A stretch of 64,000 nt of DNA, taken from contig NZ_RFFN01000009.1 of NCBI RefSeq assembly GCF_003696315.1, positions 54,528 to 118,527 of the forward strand, read 5' to 3'. Source of the DNA: Pseudomonas songnenensis. GTDB taxonomy: Bacteria > Pseudomonadota > Gammaproteobacteria > Pseudomonadales > Pseudomonadaceae. Positions 1 to 9,669 of the stretch are shown here, one piece after another (position 1 is the stretch's first letter; every line of letters starts with the position of its first letter). The position numbers and the translations under genes were made by a program. Below the pieces are notes generated by a model that ran no database searches, was not told where the DNA came from, and worked only from the letters and a program-made list of their open reading frames with translations.

Positions 1-1
1 C

Positions 2-1525
2 TCGCTGTACCCGATCTTCGGCAAGCGCATCTATGGCCCCATCGGCCATACCGTCGATACCGCCGCGGTGCTTGGCACCATCTTCGGTATCGCCACCAGC
101 CTGGGCATCGGCATCATCCAGCTGAACTTCGGCCTCAACTATATCTTCGGCATACCCGAGGGCACGCTGACCCAGGCGGTGCTGGTGGTACTGATCGTGG
201 TGTTCTCGGCCATTTCGGCGGCCACGGGCGTGGAGCGTGGCATTCGCCGGCTTTCCGAATTCAACATGCTGCTGGCGGTGTTGCTGCTGCTGTTCGTGCT
301 GGTGGTCGGCGACACGGTGTTCCTGCTCAATGCCCTGGTGATGAACGTCGGCGACTACTTCTCCAACTTCATCAGCCTGTCGCTGGACACCTACGCCTAC
401 CGCCGCCCGACCGACTGGCTGAATGCCTGGACGGTGTTCTTCTGGGCCTGGTGGATTGCCTGGGGGCCGTTCGTGGGCCTGTTTCTGGCGCGGATTTCCC
501 GCGGCCGCACCATCCGCGAGTTCGTCATCGGCACGCTGCTGCTGCCGCTGGCCTTCATGATGGCCTGGATGTCGATCATGGGTAACAGCGCCATCGAGAT
601 GGTCATGGGCGGTGCCCTCGAATTCGGCCAGCAGGCGGTGAGCAACCCCGGTTCGTCGATCTATCTGTTCCTGCAGAGCCTGCCGTGGTCGGGTATCACC
701 ACCATCGTGGTGACCATCCTCGCGATCGTCTTCTTCGTCACCTCCGGCGACTCCGGTTCGCTGGTGCTGTCGAACTTCACCTCCATCCTCAAGGATGTGA
801 ACAGCGATGCGCCGGTGTGGATGCGCATTCTCTGGGCGGCGATCATCGGCATTCTCACCCTGGCGCTGCTGATCGCCGGCGGGCTGACCGCGCTGCAGGG
901 CACCGTGGTGATCATGGGGCTGCCGTTCTCCATCGTCCTGCTGTTCATGATGTACGGGCTGTTCAAGGCATTGCACGTCGAAGGCGTCATGGCCGACAGC
1001 TACCAGAAGAGCCTGTCCGGCTACCTGTCCGGGCGCGCCACGCTGGAGCACACGCAGATGAACTGGAGTCAGCGCCTGTCGCGGGCGATGAGCTTCCCCA
1101 GCCGTTCGCAGATCCGTCGTTACCTGAAGGATGTCTGCAAGCCGGCGATGGAAGAGATCCAGAAGGCGCTGGGCGAGAAGGGCGTGCCGGTGGACATCGT
1201 TGAAGGCGAGCCGGGCAACGAGCACCTGGCGCTGCACGTCAATCTGGGCAGCGAGCAGGACTTCACTTACCAGATCTGGCCGGTGCGCGGCACCATGCCA
1301 TCCTTTGCCCTGCGCACGCAGAGCGGCAACGCCGACTACTACCGGCTCGAGGTGCATCTGCGTCAGGGCAGCCTGGGCTACGACCTGATGGGCTACTCCC
1401 GGCGCCAGCTGATCGAGGACATCCTCGACCACTACGAGCACCACATGCACTTCCTGCATCTGCAGCGCGAGAACGGTGGTGGTGAAAGCGGCATGCCCAA
1501 CCCGGGCGCAACGCCGACACCTTGA
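2..1525 (+). CDS. betT: BCCT-family choline/betaine transporter BetT, 5' end cut by window edge
   Basis: This is the C-terminal 507 residues of an inner-membrane BCCT transporter; the reading frame is open to the left edge, so the true start lies outside. The BCCT signature is visible around residues 140-165 of the fragment (tryptophan-rich WTVFFWAWWIAWGP followed by a glycine-rich helix). Hydrophobic helices continue until about residue 340. The last 165 residues form a soluble cytoplasmic tail, the long C-terminal extension typical of BetT-type carriers, where osmosensing is thought to reside. BetT imports choline with a coupled ion. The enzymes that turn choline into glycine betaine follow immediately, which supports choline as the substrate. 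BCCT members are hard to separate by substrate, so the symbol rests on context. Confidence 0.88.
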   Translation, partial: SLYPIFGKRIYGPIGHTVDTAAVLGTIFGIATSLGIGIIQLNFGLNYIFGIPEGTLTQAVLVVLIVVFSAISAATGVERGIRRLSEFNMLLAVLLLLFVLVVGDTVFLLNALVMNVGDYFSNFISLSLDTYAYRRPTDWLNAWTVFFWAWWIAWGPFVGLFLARISRGRTIREFVIGTLLLPLAFMMAWMSIMGNSAIEMVMGGALEFGQQAVSNPGSSIYLFLQSLPWSGITTIVVTILAIVFFVTSGDSGSLVLSNFTSILKDVNSDAPVWMRILWAAIIGILTLALLIAGGLTALQGTVVIMGLPFSIVLLFMMYGLFKALHVEGVMADSYQKSLSGYLSGRATLEHTQMNWSQRLSRAMSFPSRSQIRRYLKDVCKPAMEEIQKALGEKGVPVDIVEGEPGNEHLALHVNLGSEQDFTYQIWPVRGTMPSFALRTQSGNADYYRLEVHLRQGSLGYDLMGYSRRQLIEDILDHYEHHMHFLHLQRENGGGESGMPNPGATPTP

Positions 1526-1532
1526 CCCTGCA

Positions 1533-1560
1533 CGCCTCGGGCGATCCCCGAGGCGTTCCA
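1533..1560 (+). terminator. Hairpin between betT and betB
   Basis: Nine-bp arms CGCCTCGGG (1533-1541) and CCCGAGGCG (1547-1555) lie just after the betT stop. Only a weak TTCCATT follows, so this may be an attenuating or RNA-protecting hairpin rather than a full terminator. Confidence 0.5.
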
Positions 1561-1617
1561 TTCATGTCGCGGTAGTGTCGATCCGCTGCCGCCACGACCA
1601 GCACGAAGAGGTAGAAC

Positions 1618-3090
1618 ATGGCCCGTTTCCCACGGCAGCAACTCTATATCCATGGCGGCTACGTCGACGCCAGCAGCAACCAGACCTTCCAGAGCATCAA
1701 CCCGGCCAACGGCGAAGTCCTGGCCGAAGTGGCGGAGGCCGGTGCGGCCGATCTGGAGCGCGCGGTCGAAAGCGCCGAGCAGGGCCAGCGCATCTGGGCG
1801 GCGCTGACCGGTATCGAGCGGGCGCGCATCATGCGTCGCGCGGTCGATCTGCTGCGTGAGCGCAACGACGAGCTGGCGCTGCTGGAAACCCTGGATACCG
1901 GCAAGCCGCTGAGCGAAACCCGCAGCGTCGACATCGTCACCGGTGCCGACGTGCTGGAGTACTACGCGGGCCTCGCCCCGGCCATCGAGGGTGAGCAGAT
2001 TCCGCTGCGCGACAGCAGCTTCGTCTATACCCGGCGCGAACCGCTGGGCGTGGTCGCCGGTATCGGGGCCTGGAACTATCCCATCCAGATCGCCCTGTGG
2101 AAGGCGGCTCCGGCGCTGGCTGCCGGCAATGCGATGATCTTCAAACCCAGCGAAGTCACCTCGCTGAGCGCGCTGAAGCTGGCGGAAATCTTCAGCGAAG
2201 CTGGGCTGCCCGATGGCGTGTTCAACGTGCTGACCGGCAGTGGTGCCGGTGTCGGATCGCTGATCACCGAGCACCCGCGCATCGCCAAAGTGTCGTTCAC
2301 CGGCGGCGTGGCCACCGGCAAGAAGGTCATGGCCAGTGCGGCGGCGTCGTCGCTGAAGGACGTGACCATGGAACTGGGCGGCAAGTCGCCGCTGATCGTC
2401 TGCGAGGATGCCGATCTGGATCGCGCAGCCGATATCGCGGTCATGGCCAATTTCTTCAGCTCCGGCCAGGTGTGCACCAACGGCACCCGGGTGTTCGTGC
2501 CGGCCGGTCTGAAAGCGGCATTCGAGGCCAAGCTGCTGGAGCGCGTGCAGCGCATTCGCCTGGGCGATCCGCAGCAGGAGGCGACCAACTTCGGTCCGCT
2601 GGTCAGCTTCGCGCACATGAACAGGGTGCTCGACTACATCGCCCAGGGCAAGGCCGCCGGCGCGCGCATTCTGTGTGGCGGAGAGCGGGTGACCGAGGGC
2701 GAATACGCCAGGGGCGCCTTCGTCGCGCCGACCATCTTCAGCGACTGCAGCGACGAGATGAGCATCGTGCGCGAAGAGATCTTCGGCCCGGTGCTGAGCC
2801 TGCTCGAATACCAGGACGAGGACGAAGTCATCCGCCGCGCCAACGACACCGAGTACGGCCTGGCCGCCGGCGTCGTCACCACCGATCTGGCGCGGGCGCA
2901 CCGCATCATCCATCGCCTCGAGGCCGGCATCTGCTGGATCAATACCTGGGGCGAATCGCCGGCGCAGATGCCGGTCGGTGGCTACAAGCAGTCCGGCATC
3001 GGCCGCGAAAACGGCATCGCCTCGCTGGCGCACTACACGCGGGTCAAATCGGTACAGGTGGAGCTGGGCGAGTTCGCCTCGGTGTTCTGA
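1618..3090 (+). CDS. betB: Betaine aldehyde dehydrogenase BetB
   Basis: This NAD(P)-dependent aldehyde dehydrogenase oxidises betaine aldehyde to glycine betaine. It is 490 residues, the same length as the E. coli enzyme. The family landmarks fall at the expected positions: general-base Glu252 in MELGGKSP and nucleophile Cys286 in GQVCTNGTR. The cofactor-binding fold occupies the first half. The start is set by ATG 1618 after a purine-rich GAGGTAGA. The gene follows betT after a hairpin and sits 14 bp before betA, so it is co-transcribed at least with betA. No betI repressor is seen in this stretch; it could lie left of the window. Confidence 0.95.
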   Translation: MARFPRQQLYIHGGYVDASSNQTFQSINPANGEVLAEVAEAGAADLERAVESAEQGQRIWAALTGIERARIMRRAVDLLRERNDELALLETLDTGKPLSETRSVDIVTGADVLEYYAGLAPAIEGEQIPLRDSSFVYTRREPLGVVAGIGAWNYPIQIALWKAAPALAAGNAMIFKPSEVTSLSALKLAEIFSEAGLPDGVFNVLTGSGAGVGSLITEHPRIAKVSFTGGVATGKKVMASAAASSLKDVTMELGGKSPLIVCEDADLDRAADIAVMANFFSSGQVCTNGTRVFVPAGLKAAFEAKLLERVQRIRLGDPQQEATNFGPLVSFAHMNRVLDYIAQGKAAGARILCGGERVTEGEYARGAFVAPTIFSDCSDEMSIVREEIFGPVLSLLEYQDEDEVIRRANDTEYGLAAGVVTTDLARAHRIIHRLEAGICWINTWGESPAQMPVGGYKQSGIGRENGIASLAHYTRVKSVQVELGEFASVF

Positions 3091-3104
3091 GGGAGGTTTG
3101 AACC

Positions 3105-4778
3105 ATGGAATATGACTACATCATCATCGGCGCCGGCTCGGCGGGTAACGTGCTGGCCGCGCGCCTGACCGAGGACGCCGACGTCAGCGTGCTGCTGCTG
3201 GAAGCCGGCGGCCCGGACTATCGGCTGGATTTTCGCACCCAGATGCCCGCCGCGCTGGCGTATCCGCTGCAGGGCACGCGCTACAACTGGGCATACCAGA
3301 CCGACCCCGAGCCGCACATGAACAACCGCCGCATGGACTGCGGTCGCGGCAAGGGCCTGGGTGGTTCCTCGCTGATCAACGGCATGTGCTACATCCGCGG
3401 CAACGCCCTGGACTACGACAACTGGGCCAAGGCACCGGGGCTGGAGGACTGGACCTACCTCGACTGCCTGCCGTATTTCCGCAAGGCCGAGTCGCGCGAC
3501 ATCGGCCCCAACGACTACCACGGCGGCGACGGCCCGGTCAGCGTGACTACACCGAAGGCCGACAACAACGAGCTGTTCCACGCCATGGTCGAAGCGGGCG
3601 TGCAGGCGGGCTTCCCGCGTACCGATGACCTCAACGGCTACCAGCAGGAAGGCTTCGGCCCGATGGATCGCACCGTGACGCCCCAGGGCCGGCGCGCCAG
3701 CACGGCGCGAGGCTATCTGGACCAGGCCAAGGAGCGGCCGAACCTGACCATCCACACCCATGCCGTCACCGACCGCGTGCTGTTCGAGGGCAAGCGTGCC
3801 GTCGGCGTTCGTTATCTGCGCGGCCGCGAGCAGCCCCACGTTGCGCGCGCGCGCCGCGAAGTGCTGCTGTGCGGCGGCGCCATCTCCTCGCCGCAGATCC
3901 TGCAGCGCTCGGGGGTCGGCCCTGGTGCGTTGCTGAAGAAGCTCGGCGTCACGCTGGTGCAGGAGCTGCCCGGCGTAGGCCAGAACCTGCAGGACCACCT
4001 GGAGATGTACCTGCAGTTCGAGTGCCTGAAGCCGGTGTCGTTGTACCCGGCGCTCAAGTGGTGGAACCAGCCGGCCATCGGCGCCGAATGGTTGTTCCTC
4101 GGCAGCGGCATCGGTGCCAGCAACCAGTTCGAGGCTGGTGGCTTCATCCGCAGCAGCGACGAGTTCGAATGGCCGAACATCCAGTTCCACTTCCTGCCGG
4201 TGGCGGTCAGCTACAACGGCAGCAACGCCCATGACGGCCACAGCTTCCAGGCCCACGTCGGCTCGATGCGTTCACCCAGTCGCGGCCGCATCGAGATTCG
4301 CTCCACCGATCCACGGGTCGACCCCAGCATCCTGTTCAACTACATGGCGCATGAGCAGGACTGGCGCGAGTTTCGCGATGCCATCCGCATCACCCGCGAG
4401 ATCATCGCGCAGCCCGCGCTCGATCCCTACCGTGGTCGTGAGCTGAATCCGGGCGTGGAAGCGCAGAGCGATGCCGAGCTGGACGCCTTCGTCCGCGAGC
4501 ACGCGGAGACGGCCTATCACCCGTCCTGCTCGTGCAGGATGGGCACCGACGACATGGCCGTGGTCGACGGGCAGGGCCGCGTGCATGGGATGGACGGGTT
4601 GCGCGTGGTGGATGCTTCGATCATGCCGCAGATCATCACTGGCAACCTCAACGCCACCACCATCATGCTGGCTGAGAAGATCGCCGACCGGATTCGCGGT
4701 CGCGAGCCGTTGCCGCGCAGCACAGCGAGCTACTACGTCGCCAACGGCGCACCCGTGCGGCAACCGCCGCAGCGTTGA
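3105..4778 (+). CDS. betA: Choline dehydrogenase BetA
   Basis: This FAD-dependent GMC oxidoreductase converts choline to betaine aldehyde at the membrane and feeds BetB. It is 557 residues, close to the family norm of about 556. The N-terminal dinucleotide fold carries GAGSAG at residues 9-14. The second GMC signature, with the CGGAISSPQ motif, lies near residue 257. The catalytic histidine region HPSCSCRMG starts at His472, and the C-terminal [12 protein letters not shown] motif carries the second active-site position. GAGGTTTGAACC precedes the ATG. A strong bidirectional terminator at 4836-4863 ends the operon. Confidence 0.95.
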   Translation: MEYDYIIIGAGSAGNVLAARLTEDADVSVLLLEAGGPDYRLDFRTQMPAALAYPLQGTRYNWAYQTDPEPHMNNRRMDCGRGKGLGGSSLINGMCYIRGNALDYDNWAKAPGLEDWTYLDCLPYFRKAESRDIGPNDYHGGDGPVSVTTPKADNNELFHAMVEAGVQAGFPRTDDLNGYQQEGFGPMDRTVTPQGRRASTARGYLDQAKERPNLTIHTHAVTDRVLFEGKRAVGVRYLRGREQPHVARARREVLLCGGAISSPQILQRSGVGPGALLKKLGVTLVQELPGVGQNLQDHLEMYLQFECLKPVSLYPALKWWNQPAIGAEWLFLGSGIGASNQFEAGGFIRSSDEFEWPNIQFHFLPVAVSYNGSNAHDGHSFQAHVGSMRSPSRGRIEIRSTDPRVDPSILFNYMAHEQDWREFRDAIRITREIIAQPALDPYRGRELNPGVEAQSDAELDAFVREHAETAYHPSCSCRMGTDDMAVVDGQGRVHGMDGLRVVDASIMPQIITGNLNATTIMLAEKIADRIRGREPLPRSTASYYVANGAPVRQPPQR

Positions 4779-4835
4779 CGGACCTGCAGTCCGATGGTGG
4801 AGAAGGCTTCGCCGAGGACTGGTTGCACAGAAATG

Positions 4836-4863
4836 AAAACGCCCCGCTGGTGCGGGGCGTTTT
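4836..4863. terminator. Bidirectional intrinsic terminator, betA / rimO
   Basis: The convergent gene ends share a perfect hairpin: GCCCCGC (4841-4847), loop TGGT, GCGGGGC (4852-4858). It is flanked by AAAAC on the left and GTTTT on the right, so it works on both strands. Confidence 0.9.
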
Positions 4864-4879
4864 CGTGTGGCGGAGCAGC

Positions 4880-6202
4880 TCAGATCACTTCGGCCCAGAG
4901 GTCGTACTCGTCGGCGTTGGTGACGCGTACGCGGACCTTGTCGCCCGGCTGCAGCGGTTGTTCGCTGTCGATGTAGACCATGCCGTCGATCTCCGGGGCG
5001 TCGGCCCAGGAGCGGCCGATGGCGCCGTCCTCGTCCACTTCATCGATCAGCACGTCCAGTTCCTTGCCGACCTTAAGCTGCAGGCGCGCGGCGCTGATGG
5101 CCTGCTGATGCGCCATGAAGCGGTCCCAGCGATCCTGCTTGATCTCGTCCGGTACCGGCTCCAGGCCCATGACCTCGGCCGGCGCGCCGTCGACCGGCGA
5201 ATACTGGAAGCAGCCGACGCGGTCGAGCTGGGCTTCGGTCAGCCAGTCCAGCAGGTACTGGAAGTCTTCCTCGGTTTCGCCGGGGAAGCCGACGATGAAG
5301 GTCGAGCGGATGGTCAGCTCGGGGCAGATCTCGCGCCATTTCTTGATGCGCGCCAGAGTCTTGTCCTCGAAGGCCGGGCGCTTCATCGCCTTGAGCACCT
5401 TCGGGCTGGCGTGCTGGAAGGGGATGTCCAGGTACGGCAGGATCTTGCCGGCGGCCATCAGCGGGATCACGTCGTCGACGTTGGGGTAGGGGTAGACGTA
5501 GTGCAGGCGCACCCAGACGCCCATCTTGCCCAGCTCCTCGCACAGCTCGAGCATGCGCGTCTTGACCGGCTGGCCGTTCCAGAAGTCCAGCTTGTACTTG
5601 AGGTCGACGCCATAGGCGCTGGTGTCCTGGCTGATCACCAGGACTTCCTTCACGCCGGCCTTGACCAGGCGCTCGGCTTCGCTGAGCACATCGCCCACCG
5701 GGCGGCTGACCAGCTTGCCGCGCATGGACGGGATGATGCAGAAGCTGCAGCTGTGGTTGCAGCCTTCGGAAATCTTCAAATAGGCGTAGTGGCGCGGGGT
5801 GAGCTTGATGCCCTGTGGCGGCACCAGGTCGACGAAGGGGTCGTGCTCAATGTTTGGCGGCACCACTTCATGTACCGCATTGACCACCTGCTCGTACTGC
5901 TGCGGGCCGGTAACCGCCAGCACGCTTGGGTGCACGCCGCGGATGTTGTTCTCGTCCACGCCCATGCAGCCGGTGACGATCACCTTGCCGTTCTCGGCGA
6001 TCGCCTCGCCGATGGCATCCAGCGATTCCGCCTTGGCGCTGTCGATGAAACCGCAGGTATTGACCACCACCACATCGGCATCCTCATAGGACGGCACGAT
6101 CTGGTAGCCCTCCATGCGCAGCTGAGTGAGGATGCGTTCAGAGTCGACCGTTGCTTTGGGGCAACCCAAGCTCACGAACCCGACTGTTGGCGTTTTGCTC
6201 AT
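4880..6202 (-). CDS. rimO: Ribosomal protein S12 methylthiotransferase RimO
   Basis: This radical-SAM enzyme adds a methylthio group to the conserved aspartate of ribosomal protein S12. The protein is 440 residues (E. coli 441). The N-terminal MTTase domain supplies cluster ligands Cys14, Cys50 and Cys79. The radical-SAM CxxxCxxC motif is Cys148, Cys152 and Cys155. A TRAM RNA-binding domain occupies the last 65 residues. The frame stays open upstream to 6262, but the start at 6202 ([16 protein letters not shown]) matches the usual N-terminus of the family. A TATACT -10-like hexamer (complement of 6244-6249) lies upstream. It is monocistronic and convergent with betA. Confidence 0.95.
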   Translation of the reverse strand: MSKTPTVGFVSLGCPKATVDSERILTQLRMEGYQIVPSYEDADVVVVNTCGFIDSAKAESLDAIGEAIAENGKVIVTGCMGVDENNIRGVHPSVLAVTGPQQYEQVVNAVHEVVPPNIEHDPFVDLVPPQGIKLTPRHYAYLKISEGCNHSCSFCIIPSMRGKLVSRPVGDVLSEAERLVKAGVKEVLVISQDTSAYGVDLKYKLDFWNGQPVKTRMLELCEELGKMGVWVRLHYVYPYPNVDDVIPLMAAGKILPYLDIPFQHASPKVLKAMKRPAFEDKTLARIKKWREICPELTIRSTFIVGFPGETEEDFQYLLDWLTEAQLDRVGCFQYSPVDGAPAEVMGLEPVPDEIKQDRWDRFMAHQQAISAARLQLKVGKELDVLIDEVDEDGAIGRSWADAPEIDGMVYIDSEQPLQPGDKVRVRVTNADEYDLWAEVI

Positions 6203-6361
6203 CGACTTTGAACCTCGAAAACCGCGCATGAAAAAGGCGCGCGAGTATACAGAGCTGAGCATTTTTTAGCCAGTCCAGAAGCGGCGCACGCGGCTCGATA
6301 TGCAGCACGCCCTGACGTGGCATGGCGCGACCGCTTCCAGCGGCAGGGGCGTCGCTGCGGG

Positions 6362-7234
6362 TCAGGCTCCGATGTCGTATTCGATATCGACGAGCGGTTG
6401 GAAAGACTCGGTGAGATCGCTCACGCCGGTCGCGCCAGTCCGGCGATTGCGGTATTCGCTTGGCGTGCAACCGGCGAACTGCTTGAACGCCCGGGCAAAG
6501 TAGGACGGGTCGCGAAAACCCGCCTCGTAGCCGATGGTGGTGATGGGCATCTGGCTATTGTCGAGACGGTCCTTGGCGAACTCCATGCGCTTGGCAAGTA
6601 TGTGCTCCACGTAGCAGACCCCGTACACATCCTTGAACAGCCGGCTGAAGCGCGACGGTGTCATGCCGCAGAGCTGCGCCAGCTCCTTCTGGTCGATGTT
6701 CTCGCGAAAATGCAAGTCGATGTGCTGCAGCGCGCGCGCCAGCGATTGATGCTTGCGATGGTCCGCGGTCAGCCTGACGCAGGCAGGCAACTCCGGGAAT
6801 ACCTCGCTCATGGGCTGCCGCGGGCCGCTCGCGCCGATGCGCCGCAACGCATGCAGTTCGAGCAACGCCCTTCGATAGCGCGCCATTTCTGCCGGCGAAA
6901 TGGGCAGCGTGATGTATTCCCATACCCGCGAGCGCATCGCCCATACGGCGAGTTCCTCGGTGTGCTGTACGGTGAACATGGTGATCGGAAGGGATGGCAC
7001 GGAGCGCTTGAGTTGCTGCAACTGGCTCAGCCCGAGCGCGTCGGGTCGATCAAAATGCATGCAGATCATGTCTGCCTGACGCAGATGCCGGCCCGAATCT
7101 GCGACGAGGGAGTCCGGTGCGATCAGCCGACAATCGCAAAAGTCACTGAACTGAGCCATGAGCGCTCGGGTGGAGCGCTCGCAGGTCATGTCGAGCCAGA
7201 GGAGGCTGGGGCCTGTCGCGGAGTTAGACATCAT
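6362..7234 (-). CDS. AraC-family regulator with a degenerate receiver-like N-terminus (candidate Tad-locus regulator)
   Basis: The 290-residue protein has two parts. Residues about 10-125 follow the alternating strand/helix pattern of a response-regulator receiver. The phosphoacceptor aspartate position is occupied by His60 (ICMHFDRPDALGL) and the conserved lysine by Leu110 (YITLPIS), while Thr88 is kept. Phosphorylation by a histidine kinase is therefore unlikely. Residues about 165-270 are a typical double helix-turn-helix AraC domain. Two ATGs are possible (7234 or 7231). The gene is divergent from the flp pilin gene across a 348-bp spacer containing a palindrome, so a role in controlling the pilus is a reasonable inference. 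No sensor kinase is adjacent. Confidence 0.85.
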   Translation of the reverse strand: MMSNSATGPSLLWLDMTCERSTRALMAQFSDFCDCRLIAPDSLVADSGRHLRQADMICMHFDRPDALGLSQLQQLKRSVPSLPITMFTVQHTEELAVWAMRSRVWEYITLPISPAEMARYRRALLELHALRRIGASGPRQPMSEVFPELPACVRLTADHRKHQSLARALQHIDLHFRENIDQKELAQLCGMTPSRFSRLFKDVYGVCYVEHILAKRMEFAKDRLDNSQMPITTIGYEAGFRDPSYFARAFKQFAGCTPSEYRNRRTGATGVSDLTESFQPLVDIEYDIGA

Positions 7235-7582
7235 TACTAGCTCTGCCGATTGTTATTGTGCGCCTCAAACAGTATTGGCAATAAGCCATTATTGCTAAGA
7301 ACCAATTCTGCTAACTACGTCACATTTTGTTGCGGATAAGTTATGTGCCAACGTGGCCTCCGCATGAGCTGAATGGGAGGCCTCTGAGCGCTTCCCATCG
7401 GTGCGGCGCCGTGTCGCATCCCTTCTTCATATGGCTATGCATGTACAGGCACAACGCCAGTAAAAAAATCCTAGCGAACCGCAAAGGACTCCTAACTGCC
7501 GCCCCCGCTTCCCGCCTAGGGTGAAACCAGAGCAGGGATTAATCCTGCCGGCTCCGGGTAATCACATCGAGAGGTGAGCGAG
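7235..7582. other. Divergent regulator/pilin spacer with structured flp leader
   Basis: This 348-bp non-coding spacer is more AT-rich than its surroundings near the regulator. It holds a palindrome at 7275-7298 and a hairpin with arms GGCCTCC (7355-7361) and GGAGGCC (7376-7382). A second inverted repeat at 7532-7548 lies just upstream of the pilin ribosome-binding site. I found no convincing sigma-70 or sigma-54 promoter for flp. Confidence 0.6.
7275..7298. promoter_or_regulatory. Palindromic candidate operator in araC/flp spacer
   Basis: Arms GCAATAA (7278-7284) and TTATTGC (7289-7295) flank a 4-bp centre. They extend after one mismatch to TT and AA, giving near 10-bp arms. It sits 41-64 bp upstream of the regulator start. 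Confidence 0.4.
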
Positions 7583-7774
7583 ATGAAACTTCAGTCGATC
7601 AAAAGCGCGGTGGTGAGGTTCGCGAAGGATGAGGAAGGCTTGACGATCGTTGAGTACGCAATTGCCGGCGGACTAATCACCGCACTTGTCGTTGGCATAT
7701 TCCGGGCCTTAGGGACCGAAATCCAAACCAAAATGCAGGAACTGTGCACTGCCGTGAAAGGTTCTGCCTGCTAA
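7583..7774 (+). CDS. flp: Flp-type class IVb pilin precursor
   Basis: This is the structural subunit of the Tad pilus, made as a 63-residue prepilin. The leader ends in Gly19 and the mature protein begins LTIVEYA, with the conserved Glu at position +5 and Tyr at +6, followed by a roughly 20-residue hydrophobic helix. Cleavage after Gly19 by the prepilin peptidase encoded next door is expected. The start at ATG 7583 is chosen over an in-frame GTG at 7574 because GAGAGGTGAG gives a properly spaced ribosome-binding site. The mature protein ends with two cysteines in its last 15 residues. It is the first gene of the tad operon and is probably transcribed at a higher level than the rest. Confidence 0.93.
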   Translation: MKLQSIKSAVVRFAKDEEGLTIVEYAIAGGLITALVVGIFRALGTEIQTKMQELCTAVKGSAC

Positions 7775-7803
7775 GACAGAGCTGCAGACTAGGGATCAAG
7801 GCC

Positions 7804-8322
7804 GTGGTAACAGACCGAGTGCCGTCGCTGTTTGTACTGATAAGCCTGTTGGTTATCGCCGTGGTAATCGATCTTCGTTCCAACCGCGTGCCCAATCTGC
7901 TGGTTCTCGTTGGGCTCGCGCTTGGTTTAACGAGTCAGTTGTTCTTTAACGGCTGGGTTGGATTAGGACACGGATTGCTCGGATCGTTGATCGGTTTTTC
8001 CATCTTCTTATTGATGTATGCGGTAGGTGGGATGGCCGCTGGCGATGTGAAGTTGATGGCGATGGTGGGTGTTTTCCTAACGCCTTCCCAGGCGTTAGGA
8101 GCAACCGCTGCCAGTTTGCTCGCAGGTTCGCTGTGCGGATTGGTTCTGGTGTGTTGGCATGGCGAGTTGTGGCTGACCCTGAAGCGCTACTTTTTGATGT
8201 TTGTCGCCAACAGTTATCTCGCTCCAGAGCAGGGAGAAGTTGCCGGTAAGCGCTTTCCCTACGCCATTGCCATTCTGCTCGGCACCCTGGGCAGCATGTT
8301 GTGGTTCGAAATCGCCCGCTGA
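7804..8322 (+). CDS. tadV: Prepilin peptidase, A24 family (TadV/CpaA type)
   Basis: This inner-membrane aspartic protease removes the leader of the Flp pilin and of the TadE-like pseudopilins. The 172-residue protein has about six hydrophobic segments and the two catalytic aspartates: Asp23 in VIDLRSNRVPN and Asp81 in GMAAGDVK. It lacks the N-terminal methylase domain of PilD, as Tad-type peptidases usually do. The start is taken as GTG 7804; an ATG at 7744 would overlap the pilin gene and add an uncharacteristic hydrophilic extension. Base composition is noticeably less GC-rich than in the following tad genes. Confidence 0.88.
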   Translation: MVTDRVPSLFVLISLLVIAVVIDLRSNRVPNLLVLVGLALGLTSQLFFNGWVGLGHGLLGSLIGFSIFLLMYAVGGMAAGDVKLMAMVGVFLTPSQALGATAASLLAGSLCGLVLVCWHGELWLTLKRYFLMFVANSYLAPEQGEVAGKRFPYAIAILLGTLGSMLWFEIAR

Positions 8323-8334
8323 AGGGGATGTGTC

Positions 8335-9657
8335 ATGCATGTAGTCATCGATCATCCGACCCGGGACCGCGAGTTCGCAGTGGTCCAGCAGCTTGCGCCA
8401 CAGCCCCGCAGCATCGCCGATACCGGTCTGGACGAGGCGCTGCTGGGTGATCTCGTCTGCAAGCATCTGCACGAATCCGGAGTGCTTGATATCGGCCGGC
8501 TGGCCGACCGCCTGGCGCTGTCGGGCGCGGTGGTCGATGAGGTGCTGGGCCAGCTGCGCAAGGACGGCAGCGTCGAGGTGCTCGGGCAGAACGGTGGCAG
8601 TAGCGGTTTTCGCTACGGGCTGACCGAGCGTGGCCGCATGGCGGCGCGGGATGCCTTCGCGCGCAGCGGCTACCTCGGCGCTGCTCCTGTTCCGGTGAGT
8701 CTCTATTGCGCCTTGCTCAAGTTGCAGACCATTCATCACGGACGGGTGACCGAGCGGGCCGTGCGCGCCGCCTACAGTGGCGTGGTGCTGGCCGAGGATC
8801 TGCTGGAACGGCTTGGCGTGGCGATGAACTCGGGCCGCGCCATGATGATTTACGGACCCTCCGGGACCGGCAAGACCTACATCAGCAGCCGCCTGATCCG
8901 CTTGCTCAACGAGGCGATCTGGGTGCCTCACGCCGTGGTGATCGGCGATGCCGTGCTGCAGATCTACGACCCGCAGATCCACTGTCGGCTGGAGAGCGAA
9001 CAACCGGCCAGCCTGCTGCTCGACCAGGGCATCGACCGCCGGCTGCTGTGCTGTTCGCGACCACTGCTGACCACTGGCGGCGAGCTGACCATGGATCAGC
9101 TCGAAATCCGCCATGACCCCATCAGTCGGCAATACCACGCGCCGCTGCAGCTCAAGGCCAGCAACGGCCTGTTCATCGTCGATGACCTGGGCCGCCAGCG
9201 CATGCCGCCGGCCGAGCTGCTCAACCGCTGGATCGTGCCGATGGAGGAGCGCCGCGACTTCCTCAACCTGGGCGGCGGGCGCCATTGCGTAGTGCCGTTC
9301 GATCTGATTCTGGTGTTCTCGACCAACATCAACCCGCTGGACCTCGCCGACGACGCCTTCCTGCGGCGCATCGGCTACAAGCTGCCGTTCGGCTACCTCA
9401 AGCGCGATCAGTACGAACGCATCTGGCGGCAGGAACTGGACAAGCGCGGCCAGACCTTCGATGCGACGCTGCTCGACCACGTCCTGACCGAGCTGCATGG
9501 CGCCGAAGGCGTTCCGCTGCTGCCGTGCCAGCCGCGCGACCTCATCGATATGGCGCTCGATCGCCAGCGCTACCTGGACCGCAGCGGTCCGTTGACGGCC
9601 GACGACCTGGACTGGGCCTGGCGAAACTACTTCGTCCAGCTCGAATTTCTCGAATGA
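8335..9657 (+). CDS. AAA-type ATPase inserted in the tad locus, role unknown
   Basis: The 440-residue cytoplasmic protein starts with a winged-helix-like segment (residues about 30-110). A P-loop GPSGTGKT follows at about residue 174 and a Walker B-like LFIVDDLG near residues 279-286. A sensor-like STNINP stretch (around 330) and a C-terminal helical lid complete it. The layout is that of an AAA+ remodelling ATPase, not of the TadA secretion ATPase or the TadZ ParA-like protein, both of which are present downstream. A good ribosome-binding site (GGGGATG) and tight spacing on both sides make it part of the operon. A regulatory or assembly role for the pilus is inferred from position only. Confidence 0.85.
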   Translation: MHVVIDHPTRDREFAVVQQLAPQPRSIADTGLDEALLGDLVCKHLHESGVLDIGRLADRLALSGAVVDEVLGQLRKDGSVEVLGQNGGSSGFRYGLTERGRMAARDAFARSGYLGAAPVPVSLYCALLKLQTIHHGRVTERAVRAAYSGVVLAEDLLERLGVAMNSGRAMMIYGPSGTGKTYISSRLIRLLNEAIWVPHAVVIGDAVLQIYDPQIHCRLESEQPASLLLDQGIDRRLLCCSRPLLTTGGELTMDQLEIRHDPISRQYHAPLQLKASNGLFIVDDLGRQRMPPAELLNRWIVPMEERRDFLNLGGGRHCVVPFDLILVFSTNINPLDLADDAFLRRIGYKLPFGYLKRDQYERIWRQELDKRGQTFDATLLDHVLTELHGAEGVPLLPCQPRDLIDMALDRQRYLDRSGPLTADDLDWAWRNYFVQLEFLE

Positions 9658-9669
9658 AGGAGATTGGAC

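Noticed and set aside
1432..3033. 533-residue minus-strand open frame opposite betB
   Set aside because: BetB is unambiguous with catalytic residues in place; the antisense frame is typical of high GC at third positions.
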